A stretch of 56,120 bases of DNA from the NCBI GenBank assembly GCA_025677825.1, contig JAIXMO010000097.1:1-56120 (forward strand). Reading direction: 5' to 3'. Positions 35,801-48,925 of the stretch are shown here, piece by piece. How positions within the stretch are numbered: position 1 is the stretch's first letter; every line of letters starts with the position of its first letter. The position numbers were made by a program, and so were the translations under genes. The DNA comes from Helicostylum pulchrum (Eukaryota > Mucoromycota > Mucoromycetes > Mucorales > Mucoraceae). Below the pieces are notes generated by a model. It had not been told where the DNA came from. It saw nothing but the letters and a program-made list of their open reading frames with translations, and ran no database searches.

Positions 35801-35947
35801 AATTATAAATAAAATAAAAGTCATCTTATCAGATCCTTTTTCCCCAAAGGGGATATAAAAAAGATTTTTTTTTTCTTTCCTTTTTCTTTCCTTTTTTCTC
35901 TTCTCTTTTAACTTTATTTCGTCCTTTTATCTTTCTACTGGTACATA

Positions 35948-37825
35948 ATGGATCAAGAAACAAGGCCGTTATTATCAAACAATTGTTGTTCTGAACAAGA
36001 AGGTTGCTGCAGATACGACAATAACAACAAAGATAAACAAGTTACACCAACAACAACATCACTGTATATTTCAAATGAGAACAATGACACGACATGTCAG
36101 TTATCAAACCAACCTTGGAAATATAAAAGTGTAGCCTTATTATGTGCACTCTTCTTGGCTGGTAAGCAACAACAGTAAAAAAAAAAGTATTCATTAATAC
36201 TAACTTTTTTTTTATATGTAATATAGTTGGAAGTCATTTTGCGGCGCATACATTAGGTGCAATGAAATCAATAATTAAAAAAGTAAGCTTTTTTTTGTTT
36301 ATTTGTATATACTATTTGTTTATATATATACTTATATAATTAACAGGAGTACGGAATCACAAACTCACAATACGGTGTACTTCAATCAAGTGTTTCTATT
36401 GTAAATACAGTACTGCCATTGATTGGTGGTATTTTTATAGATGCATTTGGCACCATACCCGGTTCAATCTTAACAACCGTATTAATTGCATCCGGCAACA
36501 TTCTAGTGGCTGCATCTACCTCAACTGCTAATCTATCCATGATGATCACTGGACGTATACTCTATGGTATCGGTAGTGGCACTGTCGTTATCGTGCAAGA
36601 GACCATTCTTAGTCAATGGTTTCAAGGTCGGAGCCTAGCTGCCGTGATTGCGCTAATGATGACCGTCAGCCGACTTGTAATGTGTACACTATATATATAG
36701 TTATATATATACTATGTTATCATCTGACAACATATTTTTATCCTGTGTGTAGTCTTCATTTGCTGCTCAAGCAGTTGTAGTACCAATTGCAAATTGGTCA
36801 GGCTGGTACGGTTATGGTTTTTGGGTAAGAAGAAGAAAATTATTATACATACACATGTATTTACATTTCATCCCCGTTTTAGTTTTCTGCTCTATTATGC
36901 ATATTTTCTCTGTTGATTAATTTAATCTACATAATCTTGCTAAAAAACATTTCTACATTATCGGACCAAAAACAATGTCAAGTACAAGCCAATGTAATTA
37001 AACGTAAAAAGTCTTTTAGTTGGTCAAAGTTAATGTACTTGCCACATTCCTATTGGTTAATAGCTACCATGGAGTTTCTACTAGGTGGTGCCTGGGGTTG
37101 TTTCTTGCATATCAATAGTGAATATGTTAAATTTCAATTTGGTTACCCTGATGGTAAAGCTGCCGCTGTTGCTAGTCTTGCTCAAGTGGTACCTATATTC
37201 TTAATGCCCTTTTTGGGTTTATTTGTAGACCGTTATGGCAAGCGTACCTGGATGAGTAAAGTTTACTAAAGAAAAAAGTATTATTATTACTATACTAATT
37301 TATTCTTCTTAAAAAGTGATGTGCAGTGGAGTGACATTCTTGGGATCGTTGCTATTATTACAATACACAAACTTGAATCCCATCTTGGGCATGCTTAGTT
37401 TTAGTGCTAGTTTAGCTCTGGGACCCGTAGCACTGGTATCTTCAATTCCAGTTATCCTTCCACTTTCATTAGTAGGAACAGGTATGGGATTAGTAAAATC
37501 GTGTACAAATATAGGAGCTTCCTTATTCGATATCATCTCTGGCCTATTACAAGATGGAGATATCAATAAAGGATATAAAAGCGTAATAGAATTCTTTATA
37601 GTAATCGGCATCTTATCCATTATATCTGGTGTAACATTATTCCTTCTGGATCGAACCATCTATAGTAATATATTAGATGCCGGTAAAAAATCTAAAAGAA
37701 TGAATTCTGTTGGTGATAAAAGATATTTATTGAATCGAAAGTTAAAGATTAATTATCTTTACGGTGGAATTTACGTGTCTCTTGTTATTACAAGTTGGAT
37801 TTTATTCTTTAGATTTATAATATAA
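35948..37825 (+). CDS. MFS transporter (MFSD1-like), 12 TM
   Basis: Exons 35948-36161, 36227-36282, 36347-36676, 36753-36824, 36883-37255, 37317-37825; 1554 nt, 517 aa. A polar N-terminal tail with a dileucine-like ETRPLLSNN signal (compatible with endolysosomal/vacuolar sorting) precedes about 12 helices. Helix 2-3 loop region reads GGIFIDAFGTIPGS, helix 4 GRILYGIGSGTVVIVQE, and loop 8-9 GLFVDRYGKRTWM, the second MFS signature. Overall layout resembles the MFSD1 group of lysosomal transporters; the substrate is inferred at best. The C-terminus ends in a hydrophobic helix. Convergent with the MADS gene, only 6 bp between stops. Confidence 0.88.
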
Positions 37826-37831
37826 TAAAAT

Positions 37832-38302
37832 TTATTTTTTAACTCCTCTTCTTTGTTCTTCTTTGATATCTTGTCTCGGTGCATTTCCTGCCCAATATCC
37901 ACCACCACTGCCGCCACCACCAACACCAACACCAGGGCCTCCTTGTTGAGCTTGTGCTTGAGCTTGTGCTTGTGCTTGAGCCTGTGCTTGAGCTTGAGCT
38001 TGTGCTTGATGAGGCATGTAATGTTGTTGTCCGTTACCATAAAAAGCAGGTTGAGGCATTTGTCCATAAGCTGCTTGTTGTGGTTGTTGTTGAGGTGATT
38101 GACCATATCCTCCACTAGCAGCAGCTGGCGCATTGGGTGCGTTTTGACCTGGTGCCATATTATAACTAGGATAATTATTATTTGATTGTGCAGGATAATT
38201 TTGGTTACCATAACCACCACCACTAGGATTACCACTAGGATTATAAGGTTGTGTTGGTGGAGGAGCCTGTTGTTGATGTTGTTGATGTTGTTGTTGCTGA
38301 GC

Positions 38303-38334
<32 letters not shown>

Positions 38335-38945
38335 GCTGAGCTTGTTGTTGTTGTTGTTGTTGTTGTTGTTGAGCTGGAGGGGGAGGAGGAGGAAGTACAG
38401 GTGTCTCTACCTTCTTTTCTTCATAAGGTACCTTCTTATCTTCTACTCGAGGAGATGCATTGTAAGACGCGTCACCAGCCTGTGATAATTATAAATAACA
38501 AAGAAAAAGAGAAAAAGTTGTTAAAAATTTTATTTTTTTTAAACTTTTTTTTATTATAGCTTACCTCAGCCGACATGGGATCAGGTGCGTTTAAACAAGC
38601 TTGAATGAGATTCTTTCCTTCTGGTTTAGTTACGATGGGCTGTAACTTGACAGTGGTAAAAGTATAGACCAAGCCAGTTTCAGAAACAACAAGTAGTAAC
38701 ACTTGAGTTCCTGTCAAGGTACTAAGTTCATAAGCCTTCTTCATAATACCTGCCTTTCTTTTAGAAAAAGTAATGTGTCTACGATTCTTATCTTCAATAT
38801 ATTCAATCTTGATCTTTCTTCTACCTGACCTTCTGGCTGGCTTTTCTGTTTCCGAGTCTTCGGCTGCAGATTCAACTGGGTCATCATAGGCTTTAACCTG
38901 TTTCATATTATCTTGTTGTCTTGTATCAGTCAAGTCTGGGTTCAT
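37832..38945 (-). CDS. MCM1: MADS-box transcription factor, Mcm1/SRF type, Gln-rich
   Basis: Exons 38945-38565 and 38479-37832; 1029 nt, 342 aa. The MADS box lies at residues 41-100: GRRKIKIEYIEDKNRRHITF, KRKAGIMKKAYELSTLTGTQ, then VLLLVVSETGLVYTFTT and the SAM-type extension PEGKNLIQACLN. This is the SRF/Mcm1 (type I) class, which controls mating, cell cycle and metabolic genes with co-factors. The second exon is almost all low-complexity: polyGln blocks, a long alternating Gln-Ala run and Gly-rich end. Such tails act as activation domains. The repeats are likely length-variable between strains. Confidence 0.93.
37944..38373 (-). repeat. Coding microsatellites of the MADS factor (Gln-Ala and polyGln)
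   Basis: About 11 Gln-Ala alternations are coded near 37944-38010, and Gln blocks interrupted by Ala or His near 38260-38373. The DNA is TTG/TTGTTG-rich on the plus strand, giving poly-Val/Leu shadow frames. The mixed TTG/CTG and GCT codon pattern suggests some age rather than very recent slippage. Confidence 0.8.
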
Positions 38946-39837
38946 TTTTGATTTTTATAGTAATTTTTTTATTTTTATTTCCAATTATGAAAGGAAAAAG
39001 GAACGGGGAGTTACCAAATTCAGTGAGGTTAAAAAAAAAGAGAAAAAGAAAAGGGGGTACCAAAAGTCTTTTTTTAAAAAATATAACACATTTGATTGGT
39101 GTATCCAATATGACGTATACTACTTCTGTTTCTTTTTCAGAAAACGCCACCTGTGGGAAAGAACTTCCATTGGACTGTCACAGTGCATGTTGCCAACAAC
39201 ATTTGGAGAGAAAAACGGACTCGTACAAGTATATGACTTGTTTGCTTTTATTTATGAATATCTTTTGGAACAAAAGAATAGTATTAATACGCTCAACACG
39301 TAAGTTACAATATATACAAATATACTTCGTAAACATGAACTTACAATATGCATATGCTTATAGGGGGATCTTTTGGAACAAAATCAAATTTATTATTTGT
39401 TTCAAGTAAATAAATATATGTAATATTACACTCATAAAAAGTAAACCATAAGAATAACAGTGTCCAAAATTAAAAAAGTTGAGGGAGAAGAGCTAACTAC
39501 ATACTTGGCGGTATTACTTACTTTGTCCGGCAATTGATAAAATAGCAATTCCTTCTCTTCTTTGGCAACGCCAGTAAACAAGATTGGGCCAAAAACAACA
39601 TTATTTAAAACGGTCTTTACAGAAGAAACGTATCGTCATCTTTATTTTAAAAAAAAACTAATTCGTATTTAGATTGAAAAAAGAAAAGCAATCTTAATTA
39701 TAAGCTTAAATAGATCTCAAAAAAAAAAAGGTATTGTATTTTTTGTATGTGTAAATTCCCCCTTTTTAATAATTCCAGCAATTCGGGTCATAATGCATAG
39801 TTAAATCATATGTTTTGGCTTGTAAGTGTGTTGGTTT
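38946..39837. other. 0.9-kb intergenic with unassigned coding-like pieces
   Basis: Upstream of the MADS ATG. On the plus strand 39140-39410 reads NGLVQVYDLFAFIYEYLLEQ, then GTAAGT...TATAG and GGSFGTKSNLLFVSSK. On the minus strand 39640-39520 reads VLNNVVFGPILFTGVAKEEK, then LLFYQLPDK before a GTAAGT. Either may be an exon of a small gene or a remnant. They overlap different strands and do not close, so neither is called. Confidence 0.3.
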
Positions 39838-40325
39838 TTAGTCATAGCGGTAGTTGTTTGTTGTTTGTTCAGGTGGATCAGATATTAAGAGGTTACGCAT
39901 AGACATAACGTTACTTGTTGATTTAGTATTTTGATTGGTTCCACGTCTGCGTTTTCTATTTTATAAGAGCGTGTATAAATGACATGGTAGTTTATAAAAA
40001 AATGACATAACTTATGTTTCCCCTTACATGGATGGAGCTGTACCTGCTCTTGCCTCTTTACGAATCCGAATCCGAACTCCTTGATCCGAAAAGGAACGGG
40101 TTAGGTCAGTAGACTCTATTAAGAATGACGATTATTAGGATTTATTTATTTATTTATTTTTTAGCGTGTAAACATTTCATCTTACCCGACATACCAGGAA
40201 AGCCTAATTTAATTATAAAAGGTTATTAATTTTACTTTAAACATTAGCATTACTATTCTTACATTTAGGTGAAAATACTTGAAATGGAGAAGAATAAATG
40301 CAACACACTCTCTCTACATCCATTC

Positions 40326-40359
<34 letters not shown>

Positions 40360-41043
40360 ATTAGCGAGTTATAAATCATTTTCTTTAATACATATTACGC
40401 TCTTACCCGTTGATTTGAAACAAGGTGAATTTAAGCTTAAAGATGCCTTCAATTCTTATACTAATATCTGCAAATATAAAGAATGCACCTTCTGCATTAT
40501 TTGTGTCTTTTAATTTATGTAAAGACTGTACAACGGATCCTGCTGTAGTTCGATTACCATTTGCATAATGTAAATCGCTATCATCAATAGAGTTTACAAG
40601 TGTAGTATGCAGAAAGAAATTGGCGCTATTATAATAATCGCTACAATAAATAATTAATTTTTTTTTGTTCTCTCCTCTTTTTGTACCCTTCCCCCCTTTT
40701 ATTTTTATTTTACTTGAAATGTATAGTGTTACTTTGGTATAACTGAACGATAGGTGGTGGATCTAAAGGGCGACGATCAACTAAACAAAAACAAACAAAA
40801 AAAAAAAAAAATTTAAACATTTCTTTTTTTTTTTACTTTCTTTTTTTTTTTGACGTTTCTTTCAAACCTTTATCTTTGAAACTGCATAACCTTGCTTTTC
40901 GAGGTTGTTGTCGCACAATTAAAGAGTACCTATTTTTTTTTATTTTATAATCATTATTTAGTACAAATATATAAAACAATAAGAAACAATATTTACTTTG
41001 GTCTGGTGATAGGTGGTAACAATGGAGGATATCGATTATTCAT
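39838..41043 (-). CDS. Velvet-domain transcription regulator
   Basis: Eight short exons, easily missed: 41043-40997, 40929-40868, 40780-40714, 40640-40407, 40324-40263, 40203-40186, 40115-40028, 39955-39838; 696 nt, 231 aa, in frame throughout. Exon 6 is only 18 nt. The velvet domain spans nearly the whole protein: YSLIVRQQPRKARLCSFKDK, DRRPLDPPPIVQL, GAFFIFADISIRIEG, LKFTLFQING, CCIYSSPFQVFSPKCFPGMS and STDLTRSFSDQGVRIRIRKE. Family members (VeA, VelB, VosA, Ryp) bind DNA and each other to link development with metabolism. The short tail carries a basic KRRR. No PEST or C-terminal extension, so a VelB/VosA-like small member is likelier than VeA. Subfamily not assigned. The intron before exon 5 holds an (ATT)n microsatellite near 40328-40358. 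Confidence 0.93.
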
Positions 41044-44000
41044 AATATTGTATTGGTCATATAAACTTTATAGTACAAAATATATATAAAAAGAAGAAAG
41101 TATTAAACGGGGAAGAAAAAGAAAGCGAAAAGTGAAAATTCAAAATAGAATAAATAAGACTTCTTTTTTTTTTTCATTTCCTTATTATACTTGTATTCTC
41201 TCTCTTTTTTTTTCGCTCTCTCTCACTCTTTCTCTCTCGCGCACACTCACACATACACGCTCACACATAAGCACGCACACACACTCAATCACACACTCTC
41301 CTTCAAAAAAAAAAAAAAAAAAAAAACTCCCCGGTTGCTTTTAATCTTACTGGGTATTAAGATTAATTAAAAAATACAACATGTTATGCATTTACACAAA
41401 TAATATCCGTTGCTATGATGGCCCTGATTTTTGACTTTTAATTATTACTCCTTCTTGATATCAAATACTAAAAGAAAAAAAAAGAAAAAACGACATCGAT
41501 CGCCATACTTTAAAAATATACGTAAAAATGACATACTGTTACTTATTTTCTTCTTTCTTTAAAATTGCAAAATACTTTTAATAGACAAAAAGTGAAAAAA
41601 GAGGGGGGAGTGCGTATTATGTAAGTATATGATGCAAGTGCAGTTTAAAATCTATAAATTACATAAAAAAGTATGAATCATTGATCCTCTCCCCTCACAA
41701 TCGAAAAAGAACATTCTAGCTATCTAAATAGTACTCTGACCTCTTTCCCTCCCTTCTTCAGGGTCCTCTCCTATTATATATATACACACACACACTCTTT
41801 CTCTCTCTCTCTTTGATACGAAGAGAGAGAAAAAAATCCCCGGAAATAGATCTTCTTATTGAAATATATATGCACAATAAAATCCGATTTTTCCTATGCA
41901 CCCTTTTCTGATTTAGTACTTAGTTATTTTACCCTTATTGCTAACATTGCAATTTAATTTTGTTTAATAAAATATATACTTTATTAATTATATCTTTTTT
42001 ATCCATGTTTTTTTTTGCCTCTTATTATGCAGGTAAGTGAATAAGTTTCGGCTTTCATTTGAGTCTTGACCTAAACGCATAATGCATGTATTCAATAGCT
42101 CTAAACACTATTCTTTCCTTTTTTTTTCCTGAGCCGTATTTATTTCCCTTGTATCTATAACAATATGAGACTGTCAATTATTATAAACAAACATAAAACA
42201 TAAACATTCGGCCTCTACTTTTTTTTTATATGTTTGTGAACCATGTGTTGGCGTTTATTAAACTCGCGTTATAGTTATTAAATAAAATAAGGAAACATAT
42301 TACCATACAAAAACATATGTTTATTTGCGTGTGGGTTTAAATGCTTAAAAAAAAAATGTAGCCTGACGTATCATTCGGAATCAAGTCATTCTATATCGCG
42401 TGTACAGAAAAAAAAAAAAAGAGTTTCATGTCAATCAAGGGGATGTATGTGTAACTCTTCTACGCATCTGGTCATTATTGTTACAAAAAAGGCAAGTCAG
42501 TTTTTTTTTCTTGAAACCAAAATTCTAAAATATAAACTTACAATGTAAACTTCTACTAGTTTTTAATACTAGGAAATGGGGAGTTTTTTTATCTTCGAAA
42601 GATGACAAGGACCTCCCCGGTAGCAATTACAGTATACGATATATAATGCATGTTTCTTGATGCCTTTATGTTTATTTGCCATAGTGTATTACATGTCTGA
42701 TTTGGGCAGAGTAACACACTGAGCAAAGTAACACCATCAATTTCAACATTTTCAGTATCGTTTCTGGAGAAATTGGAGCAAGTTTATTTTTTATAATTAT
42801 TATTAGTTTATGTAAGTATATATTTAAAGCGTAGTCAGTTGCCTTGGAGGTCATGTATTCTGTAACAGGAAAAGTTACTAGTAGTCCTTCACGCTCGGCA
42901 ATCTTTTACTTGTTTACAAGACGTCTTGCTAGTCCAGGAATGGTACCTTTCATCGAAGAAGGAAATACAGCGTCTCTAAGAGCAACTAGAGGGATAATAT
43001 AAAGTATAAGAAAAGGCTTTTTTTTTAAAAAAAAAAAGAATAAAGCTTCTTGTCCTTCTGCTTGTCCTTCATTGTTGTAGCACCAGTTACGTTTTCCTGC
43101 ACTTCTTGTAACTGGTTTATTGTTCTCTCGGTTAATTTCCAAAATTTAAAATTACTTTCGTTCAGACTCCATTCTTCTTTGTTATATCTTGCTCTGTTTG
43201 CTTACCTTAGTGATTTTGTTCTTTATGTTTATTATCTCTTGATTTTATTATTTTGGATCTGTCTCTTAATTTCTTTTGACTCTGGTTTTCTTAAGTTAAA
43301 TTACTTTTCTGGTTCTTGTTTGTCTGTGTTCTCATATATTTAAAAAGGTGTATATAAGTTACGGAGAACTTATCTTTTTTAGAGGGGAAGAAGTGGAATG
43401 ATAATAATTGGAATTATTATTGGTTGTCATCTTGATGCTTTGTGAAAGGCTATTTTTTTAACTTGAGATAAATTACAAAGTTATAAACACCCATTTTTTT
43501 TAGCTGGGCAGACTCTCTTTTGTAAATCTTTTTTGATTATTATTACAACTATACAATTCTAGCTACAATATTACGCCGTATAACTAATTATCTCTCACTA
43601 TAGACATACTTTTGATGTCCACTATGAAGTAACACGTTTCACTCATAGTTTCAGCGGTTAATCGCCAAAGAACCGCCAGCAAAACTACCTGAAGCATCCC
43701 CGTACTGGATTTATTATAATAAATCCTATTTTTTATCAAATATTTTTTTTTTCTCTCTTTTAAGCATTGTTTGTATCATTTTTTAACGTTCCCTTCCCGC
43801 AAAATATTAGACTCCCCGCAACGCTAACCCATATTTGGGTATTATTTATTCGTAACTTTTCTGATCGGGTATGTAGATTGTACTATCATATTTGTCTTAA
43901 AAGATTAAAATGTCCAAAATTTGTTTACTAAAAGTGGCGGGAGGAGTATATATAGAACGCCTTTATCATATATAGCTATATATATAATAAAAATGAGGCA

Positions 44001-47000
44001 GCTAACGTGAGAAGAGATTTATTTTACTTTAAAATAAGCCGTGTCTATTATAAAAAAAAATCTCTTTTACTAGCATTGATTAAATGCTCATTGTTCTTTT
44101 TCTAATTGATATATTTAATACAGCTCTATGCCCTCCTTTTTTTGTAAGCTATATCAATTACGTTTACAACTTACGTATAACTAAAACTATTTTTATTCAA
44201 AAAAAAAAACGAATTAATTATCACCCCCTCTCTCCGTCATTTTTTCCGCAAAATACTTTTTCTAAGCTAACGTTAGACATTACTCGCTAGATCAAGAATG
44301 CTTCTTCTTTGGTAACGGAAAACTGTTCCCTTGGAAGCATACCATCAAGAAAAAAACCTTATCGACATTACCGAAAAATCTCTCCTCCTACGCAAAATTA
44401 ACTCACTTATCCCCTCTCTTTTTTTTTTTCATTGCATATCTCTTGATAATTTTTACGCCTGTACACTCTCGCTTCGAATATCTTTTTAATCGTGTGAAAC
44501 ATTACGCCTCCCTTTTTTTTTCCTAATGTAAACATACGTATATTTATATTGTTAAATCAGATAACCTTTAGTTAGTTGTCTATTTGCTACTGCTTACACG
44601 TATAAGCACTATTACTAATAAATGAGCCAACTCCGTTCTCTTTTATTACTAATAGAAAAAAGAGCTTTATTACAACTTTTAATATGACAGTTTTTTCCCC
44701 ATATTTGCATAATAAACGATCGAAGGGGGACACATCCACTCACGTAAAATATAATTGCCACAGTGAGGCTCGCAATACTTTTATCAAGTTTTTTTTTTGT
44801 AACAGTACTAACCGAAAAACTCTCAGAACAAACACCTAAAATGCATCAAGAACCTGCTGCCCCCTGTTGTTCTTTCTGAGAACCCATATTACTATGTTTT
44901 CTTTTTTCGTCCGCGCACGGATTTTAATAATAAAAAAGCAAATCCTTCGGACTATCTGAACTTTAATAATATGGCGTTATATTGGATGAAATACGTAATA
45001 TATTATGGTACAATTTACCTCAAGCCTAATTACTTATTAATGCACTTATCTTTGTGCGTCTTAACTGTATTGCTTTTGATTATTTAGTTCACAAATCAAG
45101 AAAGGTCTAAACTACTACTACTGCTATCAGACACCATGTCATTACATATTGCTATCGAGCAGAGAGTATAGAAAAGCAATACAATACAAATGAAAAGAAG
45201 AAACTAATAGAAAACACACAAAGTCAAAGTTCTCAAAGAAACTACTCGCTAAAATCACAACTGGCCGTGGCTTGTTTGTTATTCATCAAAACTAAATAAA
45301 TATTTCCTTGTTTTTACGTGTTTCTTTATGGGGAGTTCCTGACACACGTTCCATTTACACGCACAGGAAAAAAAAAAAGTGTAACGTATTTTTTTTTTTT
45401 CATGCGTTCAACTTAGTCGACATTCGCATAAAAAGGAGCTTGTATAAATCAAGTTGGAGCAGCAGGTATTTACTATGTATATGGCATAATGAGTAAATAT
45501 ATCACAGGCTCTATTATATCACTTATTTGTTACTTTTTTTTTGCGAGTCTTTTTCTTTTTTTTCTTCTTCTTCAGTTATTATTTTTTAACTAACTCATAC
45601 GGGTCCTTCTTAGAGTAACTGTTATTAGTAAAGGTACGCACGTGAAAAGTGATCTGTCACCTTTTTTTTTTACTGAACGTGTAAATAGAACGTGTGTCAA
45701 GAATTTCCCATGAATTGACAGGTGATGATATTTTATCCGTTTACAAAGGAACTCTGGCAAATTTTTGTAAAAATGAAGATGAGAAAAAGCTCCATAAAAA
45801 TGTCCATTTGTTGTGAATAATATATTATACGTTTACATGGTACTTTATTTATATTTCCATTACTCTCTCTTCAATTTCAGCATTGACAAAATGCAAACAA
45901 TAATACTTCCTCTTATTTTTCTTAGTTTTAAAGTAGTACTTGAATAAATGAAAAATCAGTTTTTTTATAAATGATTAAGTGTTATCTTTTAGAGACATTA
46001 TTAAATATGAAATCATAGACTTCTTCCTTTTATAAAAAAAATTGGCCAGGAACTTTAAGAATAGAATACACGAAACAGCGTGATGAAGCAGCCACAAAAT
46101 ACATTATGAACATGCTTCTTGCAATTGAAAGTAGATTTTATTAACTTTGCAAATTCTTAAAAAGAAATATTCTGTAACTGTTTGGAGCCCCTCAATAATT
46201 CATGTATTATCATCATTGTTAGAGGTCGCTAATTTTGATGAGTAGGCCTCTCTTTTTCTTTTCTACTCTTGGCTGACAGTACTCTGAGACAAGCATATCT
46301 TAACAAGGTGGGTATTATCTGTAAAAATAAAAATAAGAATATTTTCTTATTAAATTGAACTTGAGTATCGTCTACGTTGGCGCTTTTCCATTACATCTAT
46401 CAAAGCCTCTCGAACTTTGTACAATATATATAGTCATTAATAGTCGTGTAAGTATGAAGTACCATGATACGATGACAATCCCTATTTAAGAATATAAATT
46501 TAGAAATCATGATAATGGAAATTACTTTAAAGAATAAGAGTTGATCTTGACGCTAGTCAAGTAACTACTAACTATGTATCGAAATTTCGATTTTTTATTT
46601 CTGTCTTCTAATATACAAATAACTAACTTTCTATTATTGTGAATACACTGTTTGTAAACTACCTTTTTTACTTGTAATTAAATAATAAATCGACATCCTT
46701 AAGTAATTGGTATCCTCCGACAAGTATACATATTTTTTTTTTGAACTTTGGTTCTTTCGTCCTATTGATTGAAAGAATCCTGTCCTGCATTTCTGATTGA
46801 GCGATCGATCTTGGATGAGAACTTCTTATCGCTTTGATGAATTAATTGAGTCACCAGAGCTATGTGAGAGTGGGAAGTATTACAATTTAATCGTGGTTAT
46901 ATTCATAACCCCTTGTTGTAATGCGCAAGCTTGTAGTAGTTGCTGCGGATGACGATATAAAAGATAAGTGAAGATCTCTTTTTTTACGTCTTTCTTTTTG

Positions 47001-47273
47001 TCACTAATTAGTTTTAATTAACAATAGGGAGGAAGTTGTAATTCTCATTCATTCAACAACTTATACTTCAAAGATGGCTTTTTTGGCAAATCCTATAATC
47101 TGACGCAGGCCGGTCTTTAACAAACTACGATTTTTTAAGACCCCTTTTGGACTGATTCAATAAAAAAAATATTTTTACTTATCGTTATGAACAATAAAAT
47201 ATGATATCCGGTTTTTTTTTTAGAACAAGAGTAAAACAATTCTTTTTTCGAAATACCAGTAATAATAATATAT
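41044..47273. other. 6.2-kb gene-poor AT-rich region
   Basis: No convincing gene. It starts with a TC/CA-rich microsatellite (41197-41308) and a 22-A run. A (TC)n-loop-(GA)n hairpin lies at 41797-41832. Weak coding-like pieces: 43160-42906 minus (LTERTINQLQEVQENVTG, then VALRDAVFPSSMKGTIPG after an AG), 43655-43710 plus (RLIAKEPPAKLPEASPYWI) and 44300-44420 plus (FGNGKLFPWKHTIKKKT). None has supporting partner exons. The region differs from the compact 18-41 kb block. It may be regulatory, decayed transposon, or simply non-coding. Confidence 0.45.
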
Positions 47274-48600
47274 TTAAAATATGAATACAGTTAGAGTAGG
47301 AATGGTGTTGTTCATCGTTTTCGGTGAACTGGTGTGCGCGAGTTCGATTGGTTTTTGGTGTAAAAAAAATAAACCGCTATCAAAACTCTTACTTAAATAA
47401 TTGGTCTTTTGTTCGCTCAAGTATAACAAAGCTTCATGTTGAGGTAACCGATTGGCATTTTTATTATTCAATATCTATAAACCAAATTAGCGGATGATTT
47501 TCGGTTAATTTAATATTTTAGCACAACTTACAGCAACTACGTTGTTATACATTCCACTACTTTCTTCAGTTAAATTATATAAGGGAGTGGATTGGTTAAC
47601 GAAAATTGACCAGCGCGTATTAGAAAATGCAGGTTTAATATATCTGGACGCCCAATCATGAGCAATATCGATAATCCCTGACAAGGAAAGACTAAATGAG
47701 AATAAATTAGTCTAATAGGAAAAGTGTATTAAGATGAACTTTGTCCATTGTGTATATTACCGTAAATCTTGAGCAAGAACGTCATCACTTTCGTCCCAAT
47801 TCTGTAGTATTGAAGCTGAGATGCGATTTGAATGCTCAATATCGCCTTCTGTCTTCAGGAAAATATCGTTTATGGCTTCTTCAGGCGGAACGTGCTCTTC
47901 GTTTTTTAGTTGTTTATAAGAAATTTAGGCAAACAAATTAAGAAAATAACGTACTTGAGCTTTATATACTTACTGTTTCGAACGCCCATTTGAACAATTC
48001 ATGCCTTATAGTTTCACTGCTACTCAGTGTTCTTTCTGGTAACATATTAATTAACTCTTCCAATAGTTTGTTGCTGCGCATTATCTTCACAATATTCAAA
48101 GTTCGATTCATTGCCTCTTTCTCTGTCAGATAATCTGTCCAAAGTTGTCGTGGCAAACTTGGTCTAACAATTCAGAAAATAAATAGTGTAAATGTACATC
48201 ATACGTGTCATTTAATTCAAGTACCTACCTCAGAAATTTGTCTCTTCTGTTCGGCAATAGCTTGTTTATCGTTTAGTTTAGAGATTTCCAAAGCCCTTAT
48301 TCTCCAAAGATGCTGGTTGGCGCTATCATTATGAATGGCTATTTAAAATATTAAAAATTAAAATCTTAAACCAAACTCGTATAAAACAGTACCATACTTT
48401 TTAAAAAAACAGTGTTAGATTTTGGATACAAGTTCTATTTACACGTCTCAGAAAAGAAAGCGTATGTGTATTACTTTTTTCACGTACCTTTATAAAAGGA
48501 GCCCATATATCTGCACGGTATTACCATCGGGTGGAGAACATTTGAGCAAGAAGGTCTCGGATGGAAGGCAGTTTCTTTGAAGCGTGTCCGTTTGTAAGAG
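47274..48600 (-). CDS. Unassigned multi-exon gene or relic
   Basis: Minus-strand exons with consistent GT-AG borders: one ending near 48488 (RFKETAFHPRPSCSNVLHP, MVIPCRYMGSFYK), 48338-48229 (AIHNDSANQHLWRIRALEI to KRQISE), about 48160-47992 (PRQLWTDYLTEKEAMNRTLN to KWAFET), about 47905-47765 (EEHVPPEEAINDIFLKTEGD to LAQDLR), about 47670-47530 (IIDIAHDWASRYIKPAFSN) and about 47490-47274. The peptide pieces look like real protein, mostly helical, but I do not recognise the family. One junction (48229 to about 48163) is out of phase by one base in my reading, so the gene may be decayed. The start is unresolved. Confidence 0.4.
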
Positions 48601-48925
48601 TATAAAGAAAACAAAAAAGCTAAAGAAAAAATAAAAGAATATAAGACATAAGCTCATTTAAAAGGCGAACATATAAAATACTTGCTGGTATGCATAGCTA
48701 ATAAAAAATAAAGTAGAGAAAGAAAGTGATTAAATATTCTAAAAAAAAATACGTAGAATAAATAGTAGTTTGAGGATCATTGTTCATGATAAGATTGGGG
48801 GCTCATTTTCTACCTAATGTGATCTGTTTAGTTAATCGTTTTTACGTGGATATCTACAATTTGTTGTTACAACATCAAAAATACCGTTTTAACTTGTTTC
48901 ACACAAGAAGGTAAAAATAAAAAAG

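Noticed and set aside
37853..38559. Plus-strand frames of poly-Leu, poly-Val and Cys/Leu runs
   Set aside because: Antisense of the polyGln and Gln-Ala coding repeats of the MADS gene.
41132..41344. Plus-strand Ser/Thr/His-rich frame
   Set aside because: Translation of a TC/CA microsatellite followed by an A-run.
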